DNA of 34,370 nt from Verrucomicrobiaceae bacterium (GTDB taxonomy: Bacteria > Verrucomicrobiota > Verrucomicrobiia > Verrucomicrobiales > Akkermansiaceae), in the NCBI GenBank assembly GCA_027487355.1, contig JAIYDT010000270.1:1-34370 (forward strand), written 5' to 3'. This document shows, one piece after another, positions 7,258 to 15,417 of this stretch. Position numbers and translations under genes: made by a program. How positions within the stretch are numbered: the first letter of the stretch is position 1; the number at the start of each line of letters is the position of its first letter. The notes beneath the pieces were generated by a model. The model was not told the DNA's origin. It did no database searches and saw only the letters and a program-made list of their open reading frames with translations.

Positions 7258-8646
7258 ATGAACATCAAATCCATCTGCTGCCTCGGAGCCGGCTATGTCG
7301 GCGGCCCGACCATGGCCATGATCGCCGCCAAGTGCCCCCATATCCAGGTCACCGTCGCCGACTTCAATGTCCAACGCATCGCCGCCTGGAACTCCGACTC
7401 CCTGCCGGTCTATGAGCCCGGCCTCGACGAGGTCGTCCGTTCCGCCCGCGGCCGAAACCTTCATTTCAGCACCGACATCAAGGCCGCCATCGCCTCCGCC
7501 GACCTGATCTTCGTCTCCGTCGGCACCCCCACCAAGTCCTACGGCATCGGGGCCGGTCGCGCGGCGGATCTGCGCTACATCGAGTCCGCCGCCCGCCTCA
7601 TCGCCGAGGTCTCCCAGGGCCACAAGATCATCGTGGAAAAGAGCACCATCCCGGTGAAAACCGCCACCGCGATCAAGTCCATCCTCGCCGCCAACTCCCG
7701 CGCCGACGCCACCTTCGATGTGCTGTCCAATCCGGAGTTCCTGGCAGAAGGCACCGCCGTCGAGGATCTCAGCGCCCCGGACCGCATCCTCATCGGTGGC
7801 GAAACCACCCCGGGTGGAGCCGACGCCGTCGAGGCCCTGGTCTCCGTCTATGCCAACTGGGTGCCACGCGAGCGCATCATCACCACCAATCTCTGGTCGT
7901 CCGAACTCTCCAAGCTCGTCGCCAACGCCTTCCTTGCCCAGCGCATCTCCTCCATCAACTCCATCTCCGCCCTCTGCGAGGCCACCGGCGCGGATGTCGA
8001 TGAGGTGTCGCGCGCCATCGGCACCGACAGCCGCATCGGCCCGAAGTTCCTCAAGGCCTCCGTCGGCTTCGGCGGATCCTGCTTCCAGAAGGACATCCTC
8101 AACCTCGTCTATCTCTGCGAATCCTTCGGCCTGCCGGAGGTCGCCGCCTACTGGATCAAGGTGATCGAGCTCAACGACTGGCAGAAATCCCGCTTCGTCG
8201 AGAAGATCGTCCGCACCCTCTACAACACCGTCACCGGAAAGCGCATCGCCATCCTCGGCTTTGCGTTCAAGAAGGACACCAACGACACCCGCGAGTCGGC
8301 CTCCATCGCCGTCTGCCGGGATCTTCTCCGCGAGCGCGCCCAGATCGCCGTCTATGACCCGCGGGTCGATGCCGACAGCATCCGTCAGGACCTGGTCGAG
8401 GCCGGAGTCGATCCCGAACTGATCAACACCCACCTTCAGATCTGCGATTCACCCTACACTGCCTGTGAGGGCGCCCACGCGCTTGCCGCGTTGACGGAGT
8501 GGGAGGAGTTCAGAAACCTCGATCTCGTCCGCCTCTACGACGGCATGCTGAAGCCCGCCTTCGTCTTCGATGGCCGGGCCATCCTTCCCACCGCCGCCCT
8601 CAAGGCCCACGGCTTCGAGGTCTTCGTCATCGGCAAGGGGGTCTGA
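7258..8646 (+). CDS. ugd: UDP-glucose 6-dehydrogenase, eukaryote-like type
   Basis: 462 residues, longer than many bacterial Ugd proteins. N-terminal [16 protein letters not shown] is the NAD-binding motif. [31 protein letters not shown] and [19 protein letters not shown] carry the substrate lysine and catalytic Cys275. The C-terminal domain has [16 protein letters not shown]. Many stretches ([34 protein letters not shown]) match the animal/plant form closely as I remember it. It oxidises UDP-glucose to UDP-glucuronate with two NAD+, supplying an acidic sugar, so the polymer probably contains glucuronate or a derivative. The 189-bp spacer upstream holds no feature I can identify; the leader is C/T-rich (ccctcttcccatg). 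Confidence 0.96.
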   Translation: MNIKSICCLGAGYVGGPTMAMIAAKCPHIQVTVADFNVQRIAAWNSDSLPVYEPGLDEVVRSARGRNLHFSTDIKAAIASADLIFVSVGTPTKSYGIGAGRAADLRYIESAARLIAEVSQGHKIIVEKSTIPVKTATAIKSILAANSRADATFDVLSNPEFLAEGTAVEDLSAPDRILIGGETTPGGADAVEALVSVYANWVPRERIITTNLWSSELSKLVANAFLAQRISSINSISALCEATGADVDEVSRAIGTDSRIGPKFLKASVGFGGSCFQKDILNLVYLCESFGLPEVAAYWIKVIELNDWQKSRFVEKIVRTLYNTVTGKRIAILGFAFKKDTNDTRESASIAVCRDLLRERAQIAVYDPRVDADSIRQDLVEAGVDPELINTHLQICDSPYTACEGAHALAALTEWEEFRNLDLVRLYDGMLKPAFVFDGRAILPTAALKAHGFEVFVIGKGV

Positions 8647-8694
8647 CCTGTCACGCCGCGAACCGGCCATTTTGTTCCCACTCAAATCCCTCCC

Positions 8695-9231
8695 ATGACC
8701 CTCATCGACGAACCATTACCCGGCGTCAAGGTCCTCAAGCCCTTCGTCTTCGAGGACGCCCGCGGAAACTTCGTGAAGCCCTTCCATGAAGGACAGCTCG
8801 CCGAGCATGGAATCTCGATGACCGTTCGCGAGGAGTTCTTCTCCACCTCCGCCAAGGACGTGCTGAGGGGCATGCATTTCCAGATCCCGCCCCATGAACA
8901 TCAGAAGCTGATCTACTGCATCTCGGGACGGGTGCTGGATGTGCTATTGGATCTGAGGAAGGGCTCGCCCACCTTCGGGCGCTCCGTGGGCCTGGAACTG
9001 TCTGCGGCCAACCATCACCTCGTCTATGTCCCGGTGGGGATCGCCCACGGATTCGCCAGCCTGGAGGACCACAGCTGCCTGGTTTACAAGACCGATGCGG
9101 TCCACTCGCCTGCGCACGATTGCGGCATTGCCTGGAATTCGTTTGGATTCGAATGGCCGATCACAGCCCCGGTGATCTCCGGACGAGACCTCACCCATCC
9201 AGAGTTCGGTGGGTTTGACTCCCCATTCTGA
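8695..9231 (+). CDS. RmlC-like nucleotide-4-keto-sugar epimerase
   Basis: 178 residues, normal for the dTDP-4-dehydrorhamnose 3,5-epimerase cupin family. The fold motifs are present: FEDARGNFVKPFH, LRGMHFQIPPHEHQKL with the catalytic base His61, VPVGIAHGFASLED and the GIAWN box. At the position where RmlC enzymes have the catalytic Tyr (YKTxxYY-x-P), this protein has YKTDAVHSP with His137. No rmlA/rmlB/rmlD is present, so the likely substrate is a CDP-4-keto-deoxy sugar from the rfb genes, as in the 5-epimerase step of ascarylose synthesis. The Tyr replacement may mean single-site epimerisation. An alternative is a dTDP pathway encoded elsewhere. Confidence 0.8.
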   Translation: MTLIDEPLPGVKVLKPFVFEDARGNFVKPFHEGQLAEHGISMTVREEFFSTSAKDVLRGMHFQIPPHEHQKLIYCISGRVLDVLLDLRKGSPTFGRSVGLELSAANHHLVYVPVGIAHGFASLEDHSCLVYKTDAVHSPAHDCGIAWNSFGFEWPITAPVISGRDLTHPEFGGFDSPF

Positions 9232-9253
9232 CCACCCGTCGCCCGGTCATGCC

Positions 9254-10246
9254 ATGAAGATTCTCGATCTGACCACCGACTCCCTGCTCCTGCCCGTTCG
9301 CTCGGCCGAGGTGGAGGTCGTCCATTGTCAGACCGGACGCGCGGTCATGCACAGCGGCTGCCCCAAGTCGCCCCCGCGCTCCGCCATTCCGAGGCTGGTG
9401 TTTGAGCTTCTGAGGGCCCGGAGATACGACTGGGTGATCGTCCCGCCCTCCCATGTCAGCTGGACCACGGGAAACGGCTTCTTCCGGCGCATCATCAAGC
9501 GAACGCTTGCCTGGTTCCTGTCCAATCCCCCGGCGGCCAGACTGGCCCGCAGACTGGTCTTTGGCCGCTCCGCGCGATTTGCGGTGACCGATTATTCCGA
9601 CCAGTTCTACCCAAGTGAGTTCGCCCTGAAATGCATCGAGCCGGCACACTATTTCCAACTGAACGTCCCGAGGGACCTGGTAGGAACCTGTTTGGGGCCG
9701 GCTCAAACCAGAATTCATTACCTTCCGACCGTGATTCAGGATGACCTGATTGATTCGTTGGTGGCGAAGCGCTCAGGAGAAGGGGAACACGATGTCTTTG
9801 TCGCTGGCACCTACCACAATGAGCAACGGGTCAAGCAGCTGGAGTCCACCCGCCTCCTGACGGAGCGGGGCTGGAAGGTTTTCGAACTCGGCGAGAAATC
9901 GTTCGGCAAGTTCACCACCGGAATCCTGGCCAGCAAGCTGTGCATGTCCGGCAAGGGGCTCGCCTATCACTGCTTCAGGCCACTCGAAGCGGCGGCTGCC
10001 GGGGCGGCACCAGTGTCACATGGGCCGGAAGAAGGAACCTATCATGACTATGTTCATGGGGAAAACTGCTTCCTTTATGACCCGAAGCTGACCCCTCCTG
10101 AAATCGCCGATTTCGTCGAGTCCATTCTCAAGGATCCCATCCGCATCCCCAAGGTCGTTGAAGGCGCCCGCGCCCTCCTCAACCAGAAGCACCGCGCATC
10201 CGTGTTGGCTGCCAATCTTCTTCGCCTCCTTCAGCAGACCGCATAA
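9254..10246 (+). CDS. CgeB-like glycosyltransferase
   Basis: 330 residues from the ATG at 9254; an earlier in-frame start at 9209 would overlap the epimerase stop and add a poor N-terminus. No membrane segment is seen. The C-terminal part HCFRPLEAAAAGAAPVSHGP with EEGTYHDYVHGENCFLY follows the R-x-x-E-A-A-A-x-G pattern of GT-B transferases related to the spore maturation protein CgeB (Glyco_trans_1_2 type), where the Glu binds the donor nucleotide. The N-terminal half is less familiar. It is probably a cytoplasmic transferase adding one residue of the repeat unit. Spacing to both neighbours is short (22 and 14 bp), so it belongs to the same operon. Confidence 0.7.
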   Translation: MKILDLTTDSLLLPVRSAEVEVVHCQTGRAVMHSGCPKSPPRSAIPRLVFELLRARRYDWVIVPPSHVSWTTGNGFFRRIIKRTLAWFLSNPPAARLARRLVFGRSARFAVTDYSDQFYPSEFALKCIEPAHYFQLNVPRDLVGTCLGPAQTRIHYLPTVIQDDLIDSLVAKRSGEGEHDVFVAGTYHNEQRVKQLESTRLLTERGWKVFELGEKSFGKFTTGILASKLCMSGKGLAYHCFRPLEAAAAGAAPVSHGPEEGTYHDYVHGENCFLYDPKLTPPEIADFVESILKDPIRIPKVVEGARALLNQKHRASVLAANLLRLLQQTA

Positions 10247-10260
10247 CTTCCTTACCCATC

Positions 10261-11157
10261 ATGTCATCTCCACGCAAAGCCATCGTTACTGGAGTAACCG
10301 GTTTCATCGGTCATCACCTGGCGACCTGCCTGATCAAGGAAGGTTGGGATGTGACCGTCATTGTCCGGGTTGGATCCTCTGACGCTCGTGTCCCTGCTGG
10401 TGCTCATCTTGCTCGGCACGACGGGTCCTCAGCCCAGATGCTGGAAATCTTCCAGCAGGCGAAGCCTGAAGTCGTCTTCCATTTGGCCTCGAAGATTGTC
10501 ACTCGGCACAGCCTCAATGATCTCGACGCACTGGTGGACTCCAACCTGCGGTTCGGGCTCCAGCTCCTGGAATCAGCCGTCACGGTGGGATGTGAACGAT
10601 TCATCAACACTGGCACGGGCTGGCAGCACTTCGAGAATCAGGAATACGATCCAGTGTGTCTCTATGCGGCGACCAAGCAGGCTTTTGAGGATCTGATCGA
10701 GTACTACGTTCGGGTCGCTGGCCTGAAAGTCGTGACCTTGAAGCTGCACGACAACTACGGTGAGGACGATCCAAGAGGGAAGCTCATGGCCTTGCTGTTG
10801 AACGCCGCTCGATCCGGCGAGTTTCTTGATCTCTCTCCCGGGGAGCAGAGAATCGACCTGCTTAATGTCCGCGATGTGGCGTCCGCCTTCATGATGGCGG
10901 ATGAGGTGCTTTCAAAGCACTCGAGCGCAACGCATCTCCGCTACATGATCAAGGCCGAGAACACGATATCGATTCGCGAGCTTGCCGAACTGATCGGCAA
11001 AGTCACCGGAAGGCCCGTCAACGCCAGATGGGGTGCCCGGCCGTATCGTGAGCGGGAGGTGATGCATCCGTCTGACCGGGGCGAGCCCGTCCCTGGCTGG
11101 AAGCAAACGTTCACGCTTGAGCAGGGAATCAAGGAGATCTGGGCGAGAATGGTCTGA
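10261..11157 (+). CDS. rfbJ: CDP-abequose synthase-like NAD(P)-dependent reductase
   Basis: 298 residues (RfbJ about 299). Extended SDR: GVTGFIGHHL NAD(P)-binding loop near residue 11, VVFHLASK, then INTGTGWQHFENQEYDP with LYAATKQAF, giving catalytic Tyr135 and Lys139. NTGT-x-WQH followed by LYAATKQAFE is the signature I associate with CDP-abequose synthase, distinct from RmlB/RfbG. LSPGEQRIDLLNVRDVA also fits. It should reduce C4 of a CDP-4-keto-3,6-dideoxyhexose to give abequose. Given the RmlC-like epimerase nearby, a different stereoisomer such as ascarylose, or a 6-deoxyhexose, is possible. It lies well downstream of rfbFGH, unlike the compact Salmonella order. Confidence 0.82.
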   Translation: MSSPRKAIVTGVTGFIGHHLATCLIKEGWDVTVIVRVGSSDARVPAGAHLARHDGSSAQMLEIFQQAKPEVVFHLASKIVTRHSLNDLDALVDSNLRFGLQLLESAVTVGCERFINTGTGWQHFENQEYDPVCLYAATKQAFEDLIEYYVRVAGLKVVTLKLHDNYGEDDPRGKLMALLLNAARSGEFLDLSPGEQRIDLLNVRDVASAFMMADEVLSKHSSATHLRYMIKAENTISIRELAELIGKVTGRPVNARWGARPYREREVMHPSDRGEPVPGWKQTFTLEQGIKEIWARMV

Positions 11158-11197
11158 GGCCCGGCATGGTTGTGGATTTCAAGGCAAGGCCCCACTT

Positions 11198-12553
11198 TTG
11201 AACAAGCTATCTCATCAAGTCGTTGGTCTTGTGCAACGATTGCTCAAGGTCGTTGGGATCGACCGGAAGGTGGGAACCGGCCTCATCGCGCGGGCGATCG
11301 GGATGGTCAGCGCACCGATTGGCTCGTTACTCACTGTCTGGAAGCTGACTGCTGAGCAGCAAGGGCTCTACTATCTCTTTGGTAGTTTGCTGGCTCTGCG
11401 GATTCTCTTCGAACTGGGGGTTGGAACCTCGGTCATCCAGGTGGCCGCCTACGCAAGGTTGCCGGTTGACGAGCGGGAGCGTGGGCCGCTCGATCCTGCC
11501 TTTGTGGCGATCGTCAACCGCTGGATGCTGAAGGTGTCCTGCTGGTATGGAGCTCTGGCGGGAATGGGAGGTGCCGCGTTCATGTCCTACCAAGGACATG
11601 GCGATTTTGGAACCATGGCGGCATGGGGGGTATTCATCACGATCGGAGCCCTTCAATTTGCCTCCGAGGGCCGTTGGGGACTAGCCGAGGGTGCTGGCTT
11701 CGTTGCTGAAGCGAATCTGCTCCGCATCAAGAACAACATCATTCAAAGCCTCTCACTATGGGCAGCACTTCTGCTTGGGGCAGGCCTGTTTTCGTTCTGC
11801 ATTGCTGCAATCATTGGTTATGCCTCCCAGGAGTATCGCTTTCGCAAGCTACATCGCTGGATGTATGCGGATCCGAAGATTCAACCGGAGGATCGGCTTC
11901 AGCATTTCCGATCCGAGCTCGTTTCGCTCATCAAGAAGGCAAGTCAAACCTATCTAACGGGATACTTCGTGTTTCAAATCCAGCAGCCCATCTGCTTCTG
12001 CCTGCTCGGTGCGGTGGAATCGGCACGGCTTGGCTTCACCCAATCGATTGGCACCACCTTCATCGGACTTCCTTCGATCTGGCTGGCAATGAACTTCCCT
12101 AAGCTGGCGCATCACATTGCGGATCAGGAGTTTCCTCAGGCAGCATCGCTGTTTCGGACCAAGTGGTCCCAACTGTGCGTGCTCGCGATCCTTGCAGGCG
12201 GCGTATCTTGGGGGACCACGCTGGTCTTGGCCTATTTTCCCAGATTCCACGACCGGCTCATGGACCCGGCGTCCACCGGGTTGCTTTACGTGGCCATGAC
12301 GGTCCAAACGATTGCCCTGGGACTGACGTATTGGCCAAGGGCGTTCAAGATCGAGCCGTTCGTGCGCATCGCCTACATTCAGATGATCCTTACCCCCTTG
12401 TTCCTATGGGTGGCAATGTCCTACATGGGCCTGCGGGGCGCGGCCATTGGGAATCTGGGCTCCTGGGTCATTGGCGTGATAGGCATTTACCTGATCTTCA
12501 AGAGCTACTGGCAGTCCCATCAGGGGGAGCAAACGATCAAGTCCACTGTTTGA
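11198..12553 (+). CDS. wzx: Wzx-like polysaccharide flippase
   Basis: About 451 residues from a TTG at 11198, preceded by aaggcaaggc. A GTG at 11231 is possible, and a TTG at 11117 would overlap rfbJ by about 40 bp and begin with a charged stretch. It is highly hydrophobic with about ten or more predicted membrane segments (for example AWGVFITIGALQFA, LWAALLLGAGLFSFCIAAII, LLYVAMTVQTIALGLTYWP) and a short loop rich in Arg/His/Lys between the halves. This layout and size fit the MATE/MOP polysaccharide exporter group that flips undecaprenyl-linked repeat units. Single-gene sequence similarity in this family is weak, so the assignment rests on topology and locus. It is slightly less GC-rich than the rfb genes. 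Confidence 0.72.
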   Translation: MNKLSHQVVGLVQRLLKVVGIDRKVGTGLIARAIGMVSAPIGSLLTVWKLTAEQQGLYYLFGSLLALRILFELGVGTSVIQVAAYARLPVDERERGPLDPAFVAIVNRWMLKVSCWYGALAGMGGAAFMSYQGHGDFGTMAAWGVFITIGALQFASEGRWGLAEGAGFVAEANLLRIKNNIIQSLSLWAALLLGAGLFSFCIAAIIGYASQEYRFRKLHRWMYADPKIQPEDRLQHFRSELVSLIKKASQTYLTGYFVFQIQQPICFCLLGAVESARLGFTQSIGTTFIGLPSIWLAMNFPKLAHHIADQEFPQAASLFRTKWSQLCVLAILAGGVSWGTTLVLAYFPRFHDRLMDPASTGLLYVAMTVQTIALGLTYWPRAFKIEPFVRIAYIQMILTPLFLWVAMSYMGLRGAAIGNLGSWVIGVIGIYLIFKSYWQSHQGEQTIKSTV

Positions 12554-12559
12554 ACGATC

Positions 12560-13579
12560 ATGCCGCCGTTTCTGACCATTGCCATTCCAACCTACAATCG
12601 CCCGGCGAGTCTGTGCGCGAGACTGGTGGAACTTCTTCCACAGGTTGGGGGAAGGCAGGATGTTGAAATCATTGTTGTCGACAACGCTTCGTCCGAGCCC
12701 TCGGAAGAGGTGATCCGAGCCCATTTTGGAGGTGAACTCCCACTGGGCCTGCTGGTGCGCCGGAATGTGGTCAACGTCGGCCTCGCGGCGAACATCTGCC
12801 GCTGCTTCGAGCACTCCGCTGGGACCTGGACGTGGATCTTGGGCGATGATGACTCAGTCTATCCGGATGCGCTGGAGCAGATTTTAAGGGCACTGGCCCG
12901 TGACTCGAACGCACCGGAACCAGCCGGACTCTATTGTTTCTCATCCGGGATTGATCGGAACGAAAGCGAATCGACCGTCCGGACGATTGATGAACTTCTT
13001 CAAGGGTTTGAGAATCATCTGAAGTTCAGCAATTTTCTTTTCATCTCTTCGAAGATCTTTCTGACCCGGGCCTTTAGGGAGCGGTCCCGTCTGGCCTATC
13101 ACTACTGTTATTCACTTGCTCCTCATCTCGCCGTCTCCCTCTCGATCCTCGACGGCGGACTTGCAGTCCGCTATGAACAAGGACTGATTGTCGACTGGAA
13201 ACAGCCCGATAAAGGACAGAAGTGGAGTTGCAACCTGGTGGCTGCCGGGCTCCCGACCTTGGCGGAGATTCACGGTGCCGGTCGGCCCGTCATGCAACAT
13301 TTGTCGGCTGGGTTGGAGTTGATGCTTTGGAAGCCCTTCCTCCGTGGAGGAGTGGATTATCTTCTCTTCGATGATGATCGCGGGCCGAACTATTGGTTCC
13401 TGATGGTCTTGAGGTTGCTGCCATTCCTGCGTGGAGGAAGGCGGATCAGTGCCTGTTTGCTGCTGGTTCTCGGGCTTGCCGTGGTGGCAATGCCGCAGTC
13501 CCGGCCAATCTTAAGGAAGCTTCTCGGAGGGTTCCGAATCCGAATGGCCGATGAAGACCTGACCAATGATCGCAACTGA
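12560..13579 (+). CDS. Glycosyltransferase family 2
   Basis: 339 residues. The N-terminal GT-A domain begins LTIAIPTYNRPASL, continues IEIIVVDNAS-type (VEIIVVDNASSEP) and has the metal/donor DXD-like motif in WILGDDDSVYP (Asp96-98). These are the standard GT2 landmarks. The C-terminal region (about 280-325) is hydrophobic and basic, with LACLLLVLGLAV-like sequence that could anchor the enzyme to the membrane. It starts 6 bp after the flippase stop. The sugar and linkage cannot be predicted. Confidence 0.85.
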   Translation: MPPFLTIAIPTYNRPASLCARLVELLPQVGGRQDVEIIVVDNASSEPSEEVIRAHFGGELPLGLLVRRNVVNVGLAANICRCFEHSAGTWTWILGDDDSVYPDALEQILRALARDSNAPEPAGLYCFSSGIDRNESESTVRTIDELLQGFENHLKFSNFLFISSKIFLTRAFRERSRLAYHYCYSLAPHLAVSLSILDGGLAVRYEQGLIVDWKQPDKGQKWSCNLVAAGLPTLAEIHGAGRPVMQHLSAGLELMLWKPFLRGGVDYLLFDDDRGPNYWFLMVLRLLPFLRGGRRISACLLLVLGLAVVAMPQSRPILRKLLGGFRIRMADEDLTNDRN

Positions 13580-13621
13580 AACGGTTGGCGAGCGTGTAAC
13601 TTTGCATCTGTTCCTTTTCCA

Positions 13622-14890
13622 ATGACTGCTCCCAAGCTCCGTGTTGCCCATCTCGTGTCGTCCGCCTCGGGAGGGGCTGCGAAGGCGGCCTATCGCCTCC
13701 ATCTGAGTCTATGCAATCACGGGGTGGACTCCCACTTTTTCGCGTGTTTGACGTCGAATCAATGGCCCGGAGTTGAGTGGTTGGATCGCTCGGGAGGAGT
13801 CTTCAGACGAGTGTGGAGGAGTGTCGAGTTTGCCGGCAAGGTCATCCTTGCCGCCACCGGGAGAAACAGGAAAGAGATCGATTTTCAGGTGATTCCCCAG
13901 GGCTATCTGGCGGGTCTGGACGCCATGGGTTTTGATCTGGTGCATTTCCACTGGGTGGATGGCTCGGTTGCCTCCCTGTCGGAACTGGCAGGCTTCCAAA
14001 CTCCAATCATGTGGACGCTTCATGACATGCGCGCGTTCACGGGTGGTTATTATTATCTTGGGAGTCATCTCACGAGATGGCTTGAATCCAAGGGGTCGCT
14101 GCCGGCCTTCGACATGGATGATCATCCCCTGATCCGGGCGGTGCTGGCGAAGAAGCGTTCGATCTACTGCGGAAAGAAGGTCGCGGCCATCGCTCCATCG
14201 CGCTGGATGGAAGACTGCGTGAGGGAGTCCGGCATGTTTCCGGATTCCTGCATCCGGCGGATTCCCTATGAGATCCCGGCGGTTCCGTGGCAGGAAGCGG
14301 ATCGAGCCGAGGCTCGGCGGGAACTGGGTCTTCCGGAGTCAGGTCGCATCATCCTGTTTGGGGCGGATTCACTGTCGTATTCCCGGAAGGGTGGGGATCT
14401 CTTGATTGAAGCGCTTTCCGGCATCGGTGCGGATCTGGTCCAAGGAGACGGTGAGATCCGGGTGGTCTCGTTTGGAGGTGGATCGATCCCGATGCTGGAG
14501 GGCATGCCCTTTGCCTATCAGGCCTTCGGTCGCATCAGCGATGAGCGACGCCTGGCGGCCTTGTATGCGGCAGCAAATGTGTTCGTTGCACCTTCCCGGG
14601 AGGACAATCTTCCGAACGTGGTCCTGGAATCCCTTGCTTCAGGAACTCCGGTGGTGGCCTTCGACATCGGCGGCATGCCGGACATGATCACCGATGGCGA
14701 GAATGGTCGATTGGTGAAACCCTTCTCGGTCGAGGGCCTTCGTGAGGCGGTTCTTGATGTGGTGGCCTGGCCGGCCGATGCGGACATGGTCCGGAAATGC
14801 AGGGACTCGGTGAAGGATCGCTTCCATCCGGACCGGCAACGGGAAGCGGTGCTTTCCTTCTATCGTGAGTTTCTTTCCAAGGGAGATTGA
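13622..14890 (+). CDS. Glycosyltransferase family 4
   Basis: 422 residues. N-terminal LRVAHLVSSASGGAAKAAYRL with LCNHGVDSHFF is the acceptor-domain start typical of WcaC-like GT4 enzymes (GGAA.AA.RLH...GVDS). FHWVDGSV and MWTLHDMRAFTGGYYY are also typical of that group. The donor-binding domain has RIILFGADS followed by KGGDLLIEAL, then PSREDNLPNVVLESLASGTPVVAFD, with the Glu residues that contact the nucleotide sugar. It is cytoplasmic and retaining by family. It ends the second block of genes; a repeat-rich gap follows. The leader is pyrimidine-rich (tgttccttttccaatg). Confidence 0.87.
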   Translation: MTAPKLRVAHLVSSASGGAAKAAYRLHLSLCNHGVDSHFFACLTSNQWPGVEWLDRSGGVFRRVWRSVEFAGKVILAATGRNRKEIDFQVIPQGYLAGLDAMGFDLVHFHWVDGSVASLSELAGFQTPIMWTLHDMRAFTGGYYYLGSHLTRWLESKGSLPAFDMDDHPLIRAVLAKKRSIYCGKKVAAIAPSRWMEDCVRESGMFPDSCIRRIPYEIPAVPWQEADRAEARRELGLPESGRIILFGADSLSYSRKGGDLLIEALSGIGADLVQGDGEIRVVSFGGGSIPMLEGMPFAYQAFGRISDERRLAALYAAANVFVAPSREDNLPNVVLESLASGTPVVAFDIGGMPDMITDGENGRLVKPFSVEGLREAVLDVVAWPADADMVRKCRDSVKDRFHPDRQREAVLSFYREFLSKGD

Positions 14891-15028
14891 GCGGATCAGC
14901 GGGTGGAGTCCGAAGTGCGCTTGTTGCCGATTCGAAGGCCTTTCTGCTGAATCAATAAACAAAAGAAATGGAATCGCAGATGGACGCAGATAAATGAGGA
15001 ATGGTGCTGATTCTAATTTTCACCCTAA

Positions 15029-15245
15029 GAGGCTGTCTGAATAAACTTAAAAGAGATTTTCAACCGCAGATGGACACAGATCGACGCAGATAAAGAACTC
15101 AGATAGGAATTCCGGAATCTGACTATTCTCTGGATTTAGTCTTTCTTTCATTCACGTCCATCTGCGTCCATCTGCGTCCATCTGCGTCCATCTGCGGTTC
15201 CATTTTCTGTATTTTCCGTGAGGCCTCCCTTTTTCAGACAGCCTC
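15029..15245. repeat. Inner inverted-repeat element, 217 bp
   Basis: It is bounded by perfect 13-bp inverted repeats: gaggctgtctgaa at 15029-15041 and ttcagacagcctc at 15233-15245. Just inside are further complementary arms: aaccgcagatggac (from about 15062) on the left and the cgtccatctg array followed by cggttcc on the right. The RNA or single-stranded DNA could fold into one long interrupted hairpin. The same acttaaa word follows both boundaries (after 15041 and after 15245), a possible trace of duplication. No transposase is encoded. Confidence 0.75.
15155..15194 (+). repeat. Four tandem copies of a 10-bp unit
   Basis: The unit cgtccatctg is repeated four times without change at 15155, 15165, 15175 and 15185, followed by cggttcc. 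It forms the right inner arm of the palindromic element; the left arm has only one to two partial copies, so the array has expanded on one side. Confidence 0.9.
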
Positions 15246-15417
15246 CGGGAACAAACTTAAATCCACCATCAGTTTCTTGAAATCCATGTCCATCTGCGTC
15301 CATTTGACCTCCGGTCTATCTCCGCTTCGTTCCGATTGCGGTTGAATTCTTCTTCAAGGGAAAACTGAGGTTGGTGCCAAGTTTAGCCATTCATTCTTTC
15401 GGCAGCGCTTTAAGATC

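Larger units (their letters stand above)
14969..15345. repeat. Nested palindromic repeat element (outer arms)
   Basis: This fills most of the 527-bp gap at 14891-15417, in which I see no gene. The outer left arm holds gaatcgcagatggacgcaga (14971-14990). The outer right arm holds its complement-like partner tccatctgcgtccat (about 15289-15303) and gattgcggttgaa (about 15334-15346). The inner inverted repeat at 15029-15245 lies between them. The core word CGCAGATGGACGCAGAT is of a type dispersed in PVC genomes. It resembles a non-coding REP/MITE-like insertion that landed in an older copy of itself. Confidence 0.65.

Noticed and set aside
7108-8433. Long open frame on the minus strand (441 codons) opposite ugd, and similar ones opposite 1508-2734 and 5290-6117
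   Set aside because: They mirror strongly supported plus-strand genes; GC-rich codon use removes stops on the opposite strand. Their translations are low-complexity and show no family motifs.
9209-9253. Earlier start for the CgeB-like transferase
   Set aside because: It overlaps the end of the epimerase gene and adds MGLTPHSDHPSPGHA, which is not like any family start; the ATG at 9254 is preferred.
11117-11197. TTG start at 11117 for the flippase
   Set aside because: It would overlap rfbJ by about 40 bp and add an Arg-rich segment before the first membrane helix; the TTG at 11198 has a purine-rich upstream stretch.
15155-15194. Possible CRISPR-like array
   Set aside because: The 10-bp units are directly adjacent with no spacers, and no cas genes are nearby; it is an arm of a palindromic repeat.
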